Source of the DNA: Phaeoceros laevis | Taxonomy: Eukaryota > Anthocerotophyta > Anthocerotopsida > Notothyladales | Length of the DNA stretch: 22,958 bases | Direction of reading: 5' to 3' | NCBI GenBank assembly: GCA_049999765.1 | Contig: JBNGIQ010003932.1 | Span: 1 to 22,958 of the forward strand | Shown: piece by piece, positions 11,010 to 20,288 of the stretch | How positions within the stretch are numbered: position 1 is the stretch's first letter | How the letters are laid out: each line of letters begins with the position of its first letter | The notes under the pieces: model-generated | What the model was told of the DNA's origin: nothing | Databases searched by the model: none | What the model saw: the letters and a program-made list of their open reading frames with translations, nothing else | Program-made: the position numbers and the translations under genes

Positions 11010-12737
11010 ATGGTAGGTTGCCTCTATTCTGCGTCCACTTTGAATCTCTCCTCTGGGAGGACTTTGGCATCGCCTTCACCAGGATGCGCGGTGGTGGAGA
11101 ATTTGAAGTGCCGGATTCACGTCGGTGTCGCAGCTGCTTCTGATCCGGGACATGCACAAAAGTTTTGTGGTAGAAGGCAGACGAGGTTAAGCACCAACAG
11201 CTATGGATTTGGCGAATTTTCTGGTCGGAAGGGGGGTAGGGTTTTCGAGAAGCAGGGAAGGACAATAGTGTCGACTGCTGCCCTGGCTCCGGCCACTGAG
11301 TTGGGAGATACTGACAGGGAGGAACAAGATGTGAGCAGCACAGGTGAGAAAGAGCGCAGTGATGAGAGGTTTGTCTGGCGAGATCACTGGTACCCGGTGT
11401 CGCTCATAGAGGATTTGGATCCTGGGATGCCAACCCCGTTCCAGCTGCTTGGCAGAGATCTTGTACTGTGGAGGGACAAGGAGGGCACATGGAGAGCTTT
11501 CGACAACAAGTGCCCCCACAGGCTAGCACCACTTTCAGAAGGCAGAATTGACGAGGATGGATGGTTGCAGTGCTCGTACCATGGGTGGTCTTTTAAGCCG
11601 GATGGCTCGTGCGGGCGGATTCCGCAGGCGTCCACTCAAGGGCCGGAAGCCAAGGCTGTGTTTAACAAGAAAGCTTGTGCCGCGAGCTTTCCTACTCTTG
11701 TCTCAGATGGCCTGCTGTTTGTGTGGCCAGATGAAAATGGATGGGAGAAGTCGGCTTCTGTATCACCTCCTAAGCTGCCTCCGGTGTTCTCCGACCCCAG
11801 ATACTCCACGGTGACAATTCAGCGGGATCTATATTACGGATACGACACCCTGATGGAGAATGTGTCTGACCCCTCGCACGTCGACTTCGCGCATCACAAG
11901 GTGACAGGAAGGAGAGATAGGGCTAAACCCTTGGCATTTAAGGTTGAGGCCTCTGGTCCCTGGGGCTTTGAAGGCTCAAACCCAGACTTGCCGAGGATCA
12001 GCTCTGGATTCTATCCTCCATGCTATTTCCAAAACAAGGTGGAGTTGGCACCTGTAACATTGCCCATCTTGGGGGAACAACATTGGGAAATTTGGATATG
12101 CTCCTTCAACATTCCAATGGCCCCAGGAAAAACGAGGTCGATAGTGTGCAGCGCCAGGAACTTCTTCCAATTTCTTATGCCCGGCCCCAAATGGTGGCAG
12201 CTTGTGCCTCGGTGGCATGAACACTGGACATCCAACAAAGTGTACGATGGTGACATGATTGTGCTTCAGGGGCAGGAGAAGACTTTTCTTGAAAGTGCTC
12301 GGACCTCTGGTGTAGATATCAACAAGCAGTACACAAGCTTGACCTTCACTCCTACACAAGCCGACAGGTTTGTCCTGGCTTTTAGAAAGTGGCTTCGGTT
12401 GCATGGGAAAGGAGAACCAGAATGGTTTCCCGGCACCGAGTCTCAGAAGCCTCCTCCTTCCACAGTGTTATCCAAGCGGGAGATGCTTGACAGATATGAG
12501 CAGCACACCCTGGTTTGCTCCTCTTGCAGGCAGGCACAAGATGCTTTCAAAAGTGTGGAAAAAGTTCTTCTTGGGGCTATTGTTCTGTTTGCAGCCGGTG
12601 CAGGGGTTCCTTCAGACATCGCAGCGAGACTGCTCCTTGCCAGTGGTGCTGTCATCAGTGCGGGCCTCCTTTACCTTCTCAAGGATGCTGAGAAGAATTT
12701 TGTGTACAAGGAATACGTGCATGCGAAGATTGACTAA
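11010..12737 (+). CDS. PAO: Pheophorbide a oxygenase (single-exon coding region, 575 aa)
   Basis: PAO is a ferredoxin-dependent Rieske-type monooxygenase of the plastid envelope. It opens the pheophorbide a ring in chlorophyll breakdown to give red chlorophyll catabolite. The start is the first in-frame ATG; the frame is open upstream but lacks an ATG. Residues 1 to about 115 are Ser/Arg-rich and resemble a plastid transit peptide. The conserved body begins near residue 119 (RFVWRDHWYPVSL). The Rieske cluster ligands are C168-x-H170 and C188-x2-H191. The mononuclear iron motif is D287-x2-H290-x4-H295 within ENVSDPSHVDFAHH. The PAO/TIC55/PTC52 C-terminal CxxC is C503-SS-C506. Two hydrophobic segments follow (about 518-534 and 541-560), as expected for membrane anchoring. 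Blocks such as HKVTGRRDRAKPL and YDGDMIVLQGQEK match PAO better than TIC55, PTC52 or CAO. All key residues are present. Unusually, the coding region has no introns. Confidence 0.95.
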   Translation: MVGCLYSASTLNLSSGRTLASPSPGCAVVENLKCRIHVGVAAASDPGHAQKFCGRRQTRLSTNSYGFGEFSGRKGGRVFEKQGRTIVSTAALAPATELGDTDREEQDVSSTGEKERSDERFVWRDHWYPVSLIEDLDPGMPTPFQLLGRDLVLWRDKEGTWRAFDNKCPHRLAPLSEGRIDEDGWLQCSYHGWSFKPDGSCGRIPQASTQGPEAKAVFNKKACAASFPTLVSDGLLFVWPDENGWEKSASVSPPKLPPVFSDPRYSTVTIQRDLYYGYDTLMENVSDPSHVDFAHHKVTGRRDRAKPLAFKVEASGPWGFEGSNPDLPRISSGFYPPCYFQNKVELAPVTLPILGEQHWEIWICSFNIPMAPGKTRSIVCSARNFFQFLMPGPKWWQLVPRWHEHWTSNKVYDGDMIVLQGQEKTFLESARTSGVDINKQYTSLTFTPTQADRFVLAFRKWLRLHGKGEPEWFPGTESQKPPPSTVLSKREMLDRYEQHTLVCSSCRQAQDAFKSVEKVLLGAIVLFAAGAGVPSDIAARLLLASGAVISAGLLYLLKDAEKNFVYKEYVHAKID

Positions 12738-13272
12738 ATCTGTATCGGGATACAGTAACCTTCGTGGTAGACACTGTCCTCCTGTACCATAAAATACAAA
12801 AGTGCTTGTGAACACTGGTGTGTGTGGACTTTGAAGTGTAAATATGTCCACAACCAGCTTTTTTTGTAACGCAATTGACTCATCCTGACTCGCCGTGAGA
12901 GAACTTGCCCACGTTCACGAACATGAACTTGAGGCCCACCACAAAATGGTGTCTGTCCCTGAGCACCTCCCCTGTTGTCGGGGGAACAAATGGACTGACT
13001 GAAGCAACAAACCAGCCAACCCAGTAGAGTACTGGCTGGCAGTTTTAGACCCGATTGGGACTCGTTTAGCCCAAGTGCCACAGGAACACCTTTTCAAACC
13101 TCCCCTTTAATCTAAGTCGGACTTCTTATGCATTATCGACTAACCATGGGACTGAGAATGAAGTCATTCTGATATACAAGTTGATGACCGGTGTCCATGT
13201 CTAGTTGTGTGCAGGTCATTACGATATGCCGGACAAGCGTGCAGTTGGCAGCTGATTAATACAACGTACCTG
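12738..13272. other. Intergenic region between convergent PAO and GOS1 genes
   Basis: This 535-base gap lies between the PAO stop and the stop of the minus-strand GOS1 gene, so it should carry the two 3' untranslated regions. An A-rich ATAAAATACAAAA string near 12789 is a possible poly(A) element for PAO. No coding signal or RNA gene was recognised. Confidence 0.5.
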
Positions 13273-14627
13273 TTACTTGGACATCCAGTAAACAAGTAGA
13301 ATGAGAGTGCAAACAGCTATTACAGCCGACAAGATGAGCGTGTCTTTGGACCTTTTTCGCTTGATAGCCCCTGTAGAAACAGTGACGCGGTGGTCAGTGT
13401 CCCATTTAGGTACCATCCTTGGGCAGACAGAAAGATAACATAGCAGAGATGACTCACCTAGAAGGCCACGAACAACAGGAAAGCGATCACTCAGTTGCTT
13501 CACTTTGCTCTGTATCTCCACAAACGCAGTTCTTTGTGCTGTCAAAGCTCCTTTTGTTGCCTGCGCTTGGCTGATTACATCTTCAATCTGCAAAGTTTCA
13601 GAGAGAAAGTTGCTGATGCATTCGCCTGTTGAACCAACCCTGATCTGTGGCAAGGAAGTGCTATAAAAGAATATCCATTTAAAATATTTTGTACCTGGTT
13701 GATACTGCCGTGGATAGCTCCACGTTCTCTGAGCAAGCTGGGCCCTGGAGACAAGCTTCCCGTAGCCTGCAACATAAATGGCTGACCTTACTACCTATGA
13801 TGCCGAAAAAATGCCTGCAGACGTCACAAGCTTCACAACTATGCAAATTCCAAGCTACATAACATACCTTGTATTCGCTGATGTCATTTCGAACAGATGT
13901 TAACAGCTCTGCATGCTCTCGCATGGATGTGATGTTTCCACGTGTACGTCGAAACTCCTGCTCATTGAATTACAAGAGCCCAAGCAGGTAAGATGACAGA
14001 CCAATACAACCATGCTAAGAAGTAGATACGTGGTAGCTTCAGCATCAACCTGAGTGAATTCATGAAGAATATCTCTGTGCCTTGCGAGCTTTTGCGTTAT
14101 GGAGGTAGTCGTTGTTGCGGCAGCGACACACCGACTCATAGCATCATTGATGTCCAATAATTTCTCGAGCAATGCTTCGATCTCCAATTCCACGGACTTC
14201 CAGGAACCATCTCCTCCAAGTCCCTCGCTTGATCCAGAGTCAACATATCCTGTCATATGTTTCAGTTGACAATTTCAGTCCACCTTATCGAGCCTAAGGA
14301 CAAGGAGGGCCAAGACACACCTTGAATTCAGCCCAACCAATACATCACCCCCTGCAACAAGAACCTGACAAGATTGCACATAAATGGGTTCATGCTTAGT
14401 CGACGAATCCATCTGCGATCTTCATGGACCCAGACTCCTAGCCCATCGGGCACTGATGAACAACCACTGGTGCAGTCTCAACCGGTAGCTTAAGAAAATT
14501 TGAGAGACAAACCTCCATGTGCTAGCATTCCTCCCAGCTTGGCATACGATGAAAGCTTGACATCAAGATCACCCTCAATTTTCCTAGCTTCTTTTCTCAG
14601 CTCCTCCCAGTTTGCATCTCCCTCCAT
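13273..14627 (-). CDS. GOS1: GOS1-type Golgi Qb-SNARE (6 exons, 234 aa)
   Basis: In transcript order on the minus strand the exons are 14627-14513, 14249-14050, 13957-13868, 13766-13695, 13587-13458 and 13370-13273. All introns are GT-AG and phases match, for 705 bases including TAA. The start MEGDANWEELRKEAR is the only plausible Met upstream of the conserved N-terminus. The protein has the GS28/GOS1 layout: N-terminal helices, a conserved block FRRTRGNITSMREHAELL, then the SNARE motif region (SINQIEDVISQAQATK). A basic KRKRSKDT stretch precedes a single C-terminal anchor of about 20 residues (TLILSAVIAVCTLILLVYW) and a short SK tail. The length matches plant GOS11/GOS12 proteins, which act in transport within the Golgi. 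Nothing is truncated or frameshifted. It diverges from the membrane-protein gene at 15250. I cannot say whether it is closer to GOS11 or GOS12. Confidence 0.95.
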
Positions 14628-15249
14628 TTTGCTAGAACTGCAGTCACGAGCTATGCCTGGCACTGGGGCATCTGCCAGGGACCAACAAAACCAAAACCAC
14701 GACGGCCCAGAGCAATAGAGCCTCCAGTCACCAACTCTGCTTGAGATAGTGTCTCGTTCTAAACCGGCCGCAAGATCCAGGCACCCCGCCAGACCTGTGC
14801 CATTGAGGACTACAGATATCAGATGGTAACTACGCGTAAAAGTAGGGCTGCGAGACCCGCGGCTCCTTGCAATGGAGAAAGGCAGGAACCACAGGGCGTC
14901 CTTCAACTCTCCCCCCCCAGGCCCAGGCTTGTCGTGGCCGCTGCTGCGCACGCTGCCATCCCTGGCCAGAGATCTGCTTCACGGAGAACTCGCCTAATTC
15001 TTCAAGCTATTGGCCCCGTGGCAAGAGTATGGCTAGGCCAGGTTCCTAGTGAAAGTCATCTGTAGCCTTCGGCTGGCTCGTTCCGGACTCATACTAGAGT
15101 TTCAGCACGGTGTGCTCGAAGCACTTTTTTTCCTAACCTTTAGCGAAATTCTGGACGCTGGAAAGCTTCTCGGAATCGAAGCCACGGTGAGCACAGCTGC
15201 AGCTGCGGATGATGCGCTTCTGAGGGCACCAATTTCACTACAGAGGATC
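14628..15249. promoter_or_regulatory. Divergent promoter between GOS1 and the membrane-protein gene
   Basis: The two start codons are 622 bases apart and face away from each other, so promoters and both leaders must fit here or in upstream introns. I saw no clear TATA box on either strand, which is common for housekeeping plant genes. Open frames that cross the region (for example 14823-15065 plus) show no recognisable content. Confidence 0.5.
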
Positions 15250-16762
15250 ATGGAAGGATGGCACCGAGTTGCTACATGGGCTGCCGTGATCTTTTGCCTT
15301 CTGCAAACCTCCGGAGCTTACAAGCCAGGGGACTTCATTCCCATGTCGCGGAGAGGGCAGTATCACAATGTAAGCTTGCTCACCCGCAAGCACCACTGCC
15401 ATGGCGGAATTGCCCTCCTTTGGTCTCATGACATTGATTAGACGGGGCAGTGTGCAAAGCGGAGTTTGCTGATACTTGAGCCAACTCCCTTTGGAATGAT
15501 GGTGCAGGCGAGGACAGATTGGCACGACGAGCTAGGACGACATTGTCCACGTTTTCTTCTCAATAAGGAGGTACGAGACGTAGCAGGCATTAGCTAGGTA
15601 GCTGTGGCAACTAGCAGCTGCTCTTATCAGGGTTTGGTTTCGCATCGGCTCCATTTTGTGATACTTTGTTCTTTGTAAAAGGTAGTACTCCCGGTTCCGA
15701 AGCCTATTGGCTACACAAATTCAGACGAGTATAAACTGTGAGTGAACTGGACCGTATGCCCAGCTGATGAATAACGTTCCATGCCAGAGATGTTGCACCT
15801 TGGATTAAATCACTGTTCATGGTCCAGAGCTGTACCTTTTGCAGATCTTTTGAATTTGGGAAGGAGAAATTCATGACACCTTGGCTACTGGTTATAGGCC
15901 GACAAAGTTCTGAAGTCCCTATGCTAGATGTCACCCTGGTATAAGTACGAAGAAGCTTTGCAGGACACATTGTAGTATCCTTTGATCCACTTTATCCCTC
16001 TTAATGGCTTCTTTGATGGAATGACGCAGAGGCATACCGGAGAAGACCTTGTAGGGGTAACTGTAAAAGTTGTGAGCATGCCTGACAAGTGTAGGTCTCA
16101 CTCCCTCTTTGCTTTTAATCAAAACCTGCATTCCTTATTACTGTTGTTTGTCAAGTCCATAAACTTGCTGTGATTCTGGTCCTGTGAGTGCAGATCTGAC
16201 TGAGCATCCACAGATTAGAAAGGAATTTTGGGACGTGAGCGTATGGCCCAAGCACATTCTTGTTCGATATGTCTGGTAATTATGCCCTTTCCTTCTGTGC
16301 CATGGAATACTGGAAAGATCACACCACGTTTGGCATGCGAAGCTGCCCACTGAATGTTTTCTGTTGGCTCTGCTTTTCCCAATGCAGGGAGGACATATCA
16401 GAGATTGATGTTGAGGCTGCCTACTATGTCCTTTTTGGCTGGGGTAATTCTGACCCCTGTGCAAAGAAAGAGCTAAGTTGCTACATCGTAGCTGTGCTTA
16501 TTGTTCCTTCACTGACCTTATCGACCTTGCTTTACAGGCTTCTTCTTTTTCTTGGTCACATCTTTGGTGATACTTCAGTCGTCAAAAGACAAATTTGCCA
16601 GGTCAACTCGTGTTGCATCCTTGCCTTGTCTGCTTCAACACCTGGTGGGGCTAATCGTTATAACTGGATGCCGATCTGAAACTCTGTGGTTCATTCTCCA
16701 GGTTTGTTCAGGACAACGTTTTAGAGACGCAGACACAAGTACCAATAGCAAAGGTGGAGTGA
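15250..16762 (+). CDS. Conserved plant type I membrane protein (9 exons, 218 aa)
   Basis: Exons by my reading are 15250-15369, 15508-15570, 15682-15737, 15845-15938, 16030-16090, 16194-16275, 16388-16443, 16538-16601 and 16702-16762. Every junction is GT-AG, every phase matches, and the sum is 657 bases including TGA. Residues 1-23 form a signal peptide (hydrophobic core AAVIFCLLQ), probably cleaved before YKPGD. A luminal or extracellular domain follows, with blocks PMSRRGQYHN, WHDELGRHCP, PVPKPIGYT, PWLLVIGR and RKEFWD. One membrane helix is near residues 170-193, followed by LQSSKDKFARF and a short cytosolic tail. I recall such proteins in land plants labelled only as transmembrane proteins; the function is unknown. 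Secretory-pathway location is inferred from topology, and the shared promoter with a Golgi SNARE is suggestive only. No frame longer than about 60 codons marks most of these exons, so a simple reading-frame scan would miss the gene. Confidence 0.88.
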
Positions 16763-17547
16763 ATCGCGTCCATACCGCACATGATATATCTAGACTCAAG
16801 AACCTTATGGCGCATACTCTTTCATCGATTATTCTCCGTATCAAAATTCTAGCATAGATTGCCTCTGAAGAGATTTGAGTTAATTATTGAATAAGCTAAT
16901 TGCAATTATCAAAGGGAGCTTGTTGGGGCATAGCCTCATCCAGTAAGTGGAAGTAGTCCGTTTGCAAATGCAAAGGCGAAAAACCTGGCGAGGTGTTCAA
17001 TTCCCATGTGGAGTTGGCTAAACACCATAATCAACTTACTACTACTACAAAGGCAAGACACAAGGTAATGACGTAACTCGTAAAGCAGCAGAAGTTCATC
17101 CGCATATGTTTTAGCAGCAAATGTAGGGTCTTGACATCAATGATTACTAATTTCAATTTGGAATGAGTGAGTTATCATCGCCCTCGGCAGGACCTATTGT
17201 GAGTGGAGCAAGCATACATGTACGGGTGATGACTCCAACGATGGCTTGCTCACCTTCATACTAGAAGTAAGTCCAAGCTGGGTCACGAGATTGGCAGCGG
17301 ATGTTAGCAGAGCGATATTTAGACAAGCACCGTAGGACGTAGCATCCTCCTGGTTGCCCCTGCCTGGTCAAGCCACGCAAGAGTCGGCAAGACAACCTGC
17401 AGTATGGCTATCTTCTAATTCTTCCTCCAGCCTGCAGCGGACACTGCTTCGAATTCAAATCAATCTATCCAGATCTAGAGCCCTTAATCACGAAATAAAA
17501 TCCTTCCTCCAAAGTACTCTGGCAACATGGCCCCAATTGAAACTGTC
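16763..17547. other. Intergenic region, nothing recognised
   Basis: This AT-richer stretch follows the membrane-protein stop and should contain its 3' untranslated region. I found no splice-consistent coding exons, no RNA gene and no repeats beyond short low-complexity runs. A tRNA-like GTTCAATTC at about 16999 was checked and dismissed because its stem does not pair. Confidence 0.5.
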
Positions 17548-18018
17548 TCATGAATCCACGGTTTTTTGTGCTCCTGTACTGCCCATGGATCCACCCGAGT
17601 CTTTTGGAGCAGACTCCACAGTCTCAGTTGTGGTGACAATCGTTCTCGTCACTATGGTTGTGGATTCAGAAACTGGCGTGACAGTGGTGACTGAAGATCG
17701 CTCCATCACTGCCACTCCTGGGGCGACGTTGGCAGCTGTAGTCGACGTCGAGGTGCTGTCGTTAGGTATTGGACTGCCATCCCCGCATCCCAGTGCGCAG
17801 CGGCACAGGCAGCAGTCAAGCTGCCACTGCGCTTGCGGCTGGCTCAATTGCAAGTCCCCCTGCTTGTTGACGCAACAGCAGCACAAGCTGAAGCGCAGCA
17901 ATCCCCTCCCGCAGTAGAGGCTCAAGCATGGCAGCTCACAGCCCCAGACTTTGCCGAAACTGCAGGCGAAGCAGCAGCACGCGCTTGCGCTACCGAATGG
18001 AAATTTGAATCTCGCCAT
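17548..18018 (-). CDS. Possible Cys-rich small protein (156 aa)
   Basis: An uninterrupted minus-strand frame runs from an ATG at 18018, in good context (GAGAATGGC), to a TGA at 17548. Residues 1-85 are Cys-rich, with clusters CCCFAC, CCCC and CCLCRC. Residues from about 86 on are Thr/Ser/Val-rich, with runs such as TSTSTT and TTTETVES. Third codon positions are rich in G and C in the N-terminal half, which favours real coding. I do not recognise the family. Possible readings are a lineage-specific metal-binding or membrane-associated Cys-rich protein, or a chance frame. A TATA-like GATAAAAG lies on the minus strand near 18262-18269, about 250 bases upstream of the ATG. Plus-strand frames that overlap it look less protein-like. 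Confidence 0.45.
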   Translation of the reverse strand: MARFKFPFGSASACCCFACSFGKVWGCELPCLSLYCGRGLLRFSLCCCCVNKQGDLQLSQPQAQWQLDCCLCRCALGCGDGSPIPNDSTSTSTTAANVAPGVAVMERSSVTTVTPVSESTTIVTRTIVTTTETVESAPKDSGGSMGSTGAQKTVDS

Positions 18019-18327
18019 TCTCCAAGACTTCCTTCGAAGAGCTTGCTTCAGGAAATCTTACAAGTGCGTCCAGAAGGCCGCGCACAGACCTGTGAGAGTC
18101 AAGATTGGACATGCTACAGGCAAGTGATTGAGCGGCCGGTTTTACCTCGTCCGGCGGATCATTGATTTCTGTGTTGATGCCATGTTGCCTGGAAAGCATC
18201 GCCTAGCTCATAGCTACAGGCCGGCAGCCGGTCCGATTCCACACTGTTTCTATTTTCTAAGCTTTTATCTCCAATCTCGTTGTTTACGCCGGCTGATCCC
18301 ACTTCCGGGTAGCTCATGATCAAGACA

Positions 18328-18344
18328 AGCAGCAGCAGCAGCAG
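18328..18344. repeat. Short AGC microsatellite
   Basis: A run of about five to six AGC units is present. A similar short GCA run occurs within the MYB-CC fragment near 18737-18750. Such triplet runs are common in plants and are not evidence of function. Confidence 0.8.
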
Positions 18345-18401
18345 GTCCAGGGGCTCGAAAGGGGGATAACATCAAGACTAGGCACCAGCCTCTGGCGGTC
18401 C

Positions 18402-18798
18402 ATGAACTCTGCACCGATGGATCATCTTCCCCTTGCAACTGCTTTTCCCAAGTCCCATTTAGACAAGGTTCAAGGAGCTGTTGATTTGCCTGATGAAGAA
18501 TGTGAGCATGCAAGAAAGGCACCTGGTACTGCTGCTTGCTTGCAATTGGATGCGTCTGAGGTAAATTATTTCAGACTGTCACCAATCCGCACACATGTAT
18601 TATCCTTTTTAAGGTCTGTTATGTCCAGTGTTACAAGATTTTGATCTTGGCCTACAGGTAGAATGGAGTCACCAATGTCTGCAGCTGCAGCTGCGCATTG
18701 AAGCTCAGGAGACTTACCTGCAGAAAACTGCGCAAGAGCAGCAGCAGCAGAGTGGCTCTGCTGGTTTTTTGCCTGCTCCAGTTCACAGCGAGGGGTCA
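18402..18798 (+). pseudogene. Decayed MYB-CC (PHR/PHL-type) transcription factor fragment
   Basis: Two segments in the same orientation resemble MYB-CC proteins. At 18450 the frame reads KSHLDKVQ followed by LPDEECEHARKA, similar to the KSHLQKYR end of the MYB repeat and the following LPD linker. It ends in a GAG|GTAAAT donor at 18565/18566. At 18658, directly after a CAG acceptor, the frame reads VEWSHQCLQLQLRIEAQETYLQK, cut here to its key part LQLRIEAQETYLQ, which resembles the second part of the MYB-CC coiled coil (LQLRIEAQGKYLQ). The intervening exon with LHEQLE is not found in the 92 bases between, and no upstream exon for the rest of the MYB repeat is visible. I therefore read it as a relic of a duplicated or transposed gene. 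A highly diverged functional gene is less likely. Confidence 0.5.
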
Positions 18799-20288
18799 AA
18801 ATTACCAGGGAATTGGTTCTGTAGTGTAAAAGCGTGGCTGCGATCATTTCTCTTTGCTTGCTTTGGATGTCACTTTGCTTGCTTCGGGGGTCCCCGGTAT
18901 CTGCAGCCCCTTCCACATCGTGCCTTATCCGCTTCTTGTGAAGCCACCTGTTGTTCCCGTGACAATCACAAAAGCAGCAGGCCAGTAGTCACGATGTTCC
19001 ACATGCTATGATCATGGCTCTGCAAAGAGTGATAAGTAGTTCTACTGCTGGTATTAGAGCCTGTTCCCGAGACTCCACAAGCAAGGCATGGGATGGTAGA
19101 CGGACGAAGGTGTCGTCTACATTCATAAAAGGCTGGACACTGAGGACAATGGAGGTTTGCCAGGAGGGGTTAGTCAAGGTCTTCCGTAGTTGCTCCACCA
19201 TCCTTCCACTAAGGTCAATAGGAAAGCACCGACACCAGGGGGAAGGTAAACGGTACGAGATAAAGTAGCCAGTGGCAAAGGACAAAAACATTGGTACGCT
19301 CGCTATTCTACACCTGACTTGCACTCTCCGGCTCCGCTCATGTTACCTGCAGCGACTGCACACAAATAATTGTCGGACGAGCCAGGCTTTAGCTGCCTAG
19401 GGCACGCACAAGTGACACATGAGCTGCGGACTGTTGTGCAAGGGGGTCTAGATAGCCGAGTTGCTCAAGGAGACACCGAATGTGGTGAATGGTTGCAAAG
19501 GTATGGCAAAGCACAAGTAAAAGCTGCTCAAGGCAAGAAACCAATGGGCCATCACCAAGAAAATCAGAGCAAGACACACAGAGGCAGTACAGTAAAAGGA
19601 ATCCTGACTCCCTGATGCTATCTCACCGACGGGGGGGCCATCTGCAAAAAGTTGATGTACGCCACACCCAGCAACATATGACAAGCGGAGGGAGTCAGAG
19701 AAGTCCTTTAGTCGACGGTGCCTTACCATCCTGTACCATTCCCTGCAGTGCAACAGACAGACTGGAATTAGCTCATTGCTGATGGGAGATGGAAGACTTG
19801 AGTTGACAGGGAAAAAAAACACGGCGTGTCCAGCTCAGAGGACTAAGATTTGTTGTTAGCTGATGAGGGAGTTGCTTGATGAACAAATCGCGCTTCATAC
19901 TTTGACTCCATAATGCACCTGAGAGCTAGGGCCCTACAGGATACGTTGAGTGGGACCGGGAATCGGTGCTCCTAATCTACCACCACCTATCACTTTCTTG
20001 TCTGAAGGAGAAGAGAGGAAAAGCTGCTACATAAAGCTCGGTTGTTGCGCAGATTGGCGGCACTTGGTCAGGTGCAGTGGCTACGCTGGCCGCAGAAGCC
20101 AAGCCCCTCCCACTTTTTGGCAGATGCTGCATACTGTCTGTAGCGAGCATTGGCCACCATCGCAGTGCCCTTGCCTCCTAAATGTGGAGGAGGCTAATAC
20201 TCTCTCCGCTCCGAAGTCTGGCCACAACAGCAACTCGAGCTTGAAGGTAGCTCCTCCAGGCTGATGGTCACTGCTTCCAGTTTCAGCT
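18799..20288. other. Long region without a recognised gene
   Basis: Nearly 1.5 kb separates the MYB-CC relic from the F-box/LRR gene, and should include that gene's promoter. Several medium open frames exist, for example 18989-19324 minus, 19448-19822 minus and 19950-20264 plus. None has a motif I recognise. Plausible minus-strand splice sites occur near 19740 and 19640 (GCAG acceptors, GTAAGG and GTGAGA donors), but I could not join them into a convincing gene. It may hold decayed gene fragments. Confidence 0.4.

Noticed and set aside
11010-12737. Assignment of the Rieske gene as TIC55, PTC52 or chlorophyllide a oxygenase
   Set aside because: Conserved blocks around the iron site and in the C-terminal half match pheophorbide a oxygenase closely over nearly the full length, better than those paralogs.
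14490-14951. N-terminal extension of the GOS1 frame upstream of 14627
   Set aside because: The frame is open but has no ATG upstream of the conserved start, and the added residues do not resemble GOS1 proteins.
16950-17010. tRNA-like T-loop (GTTCAATTC)
   Set aside because: The neighbouring bases do not form a T stem and no D arm or acceptor stem pairs.
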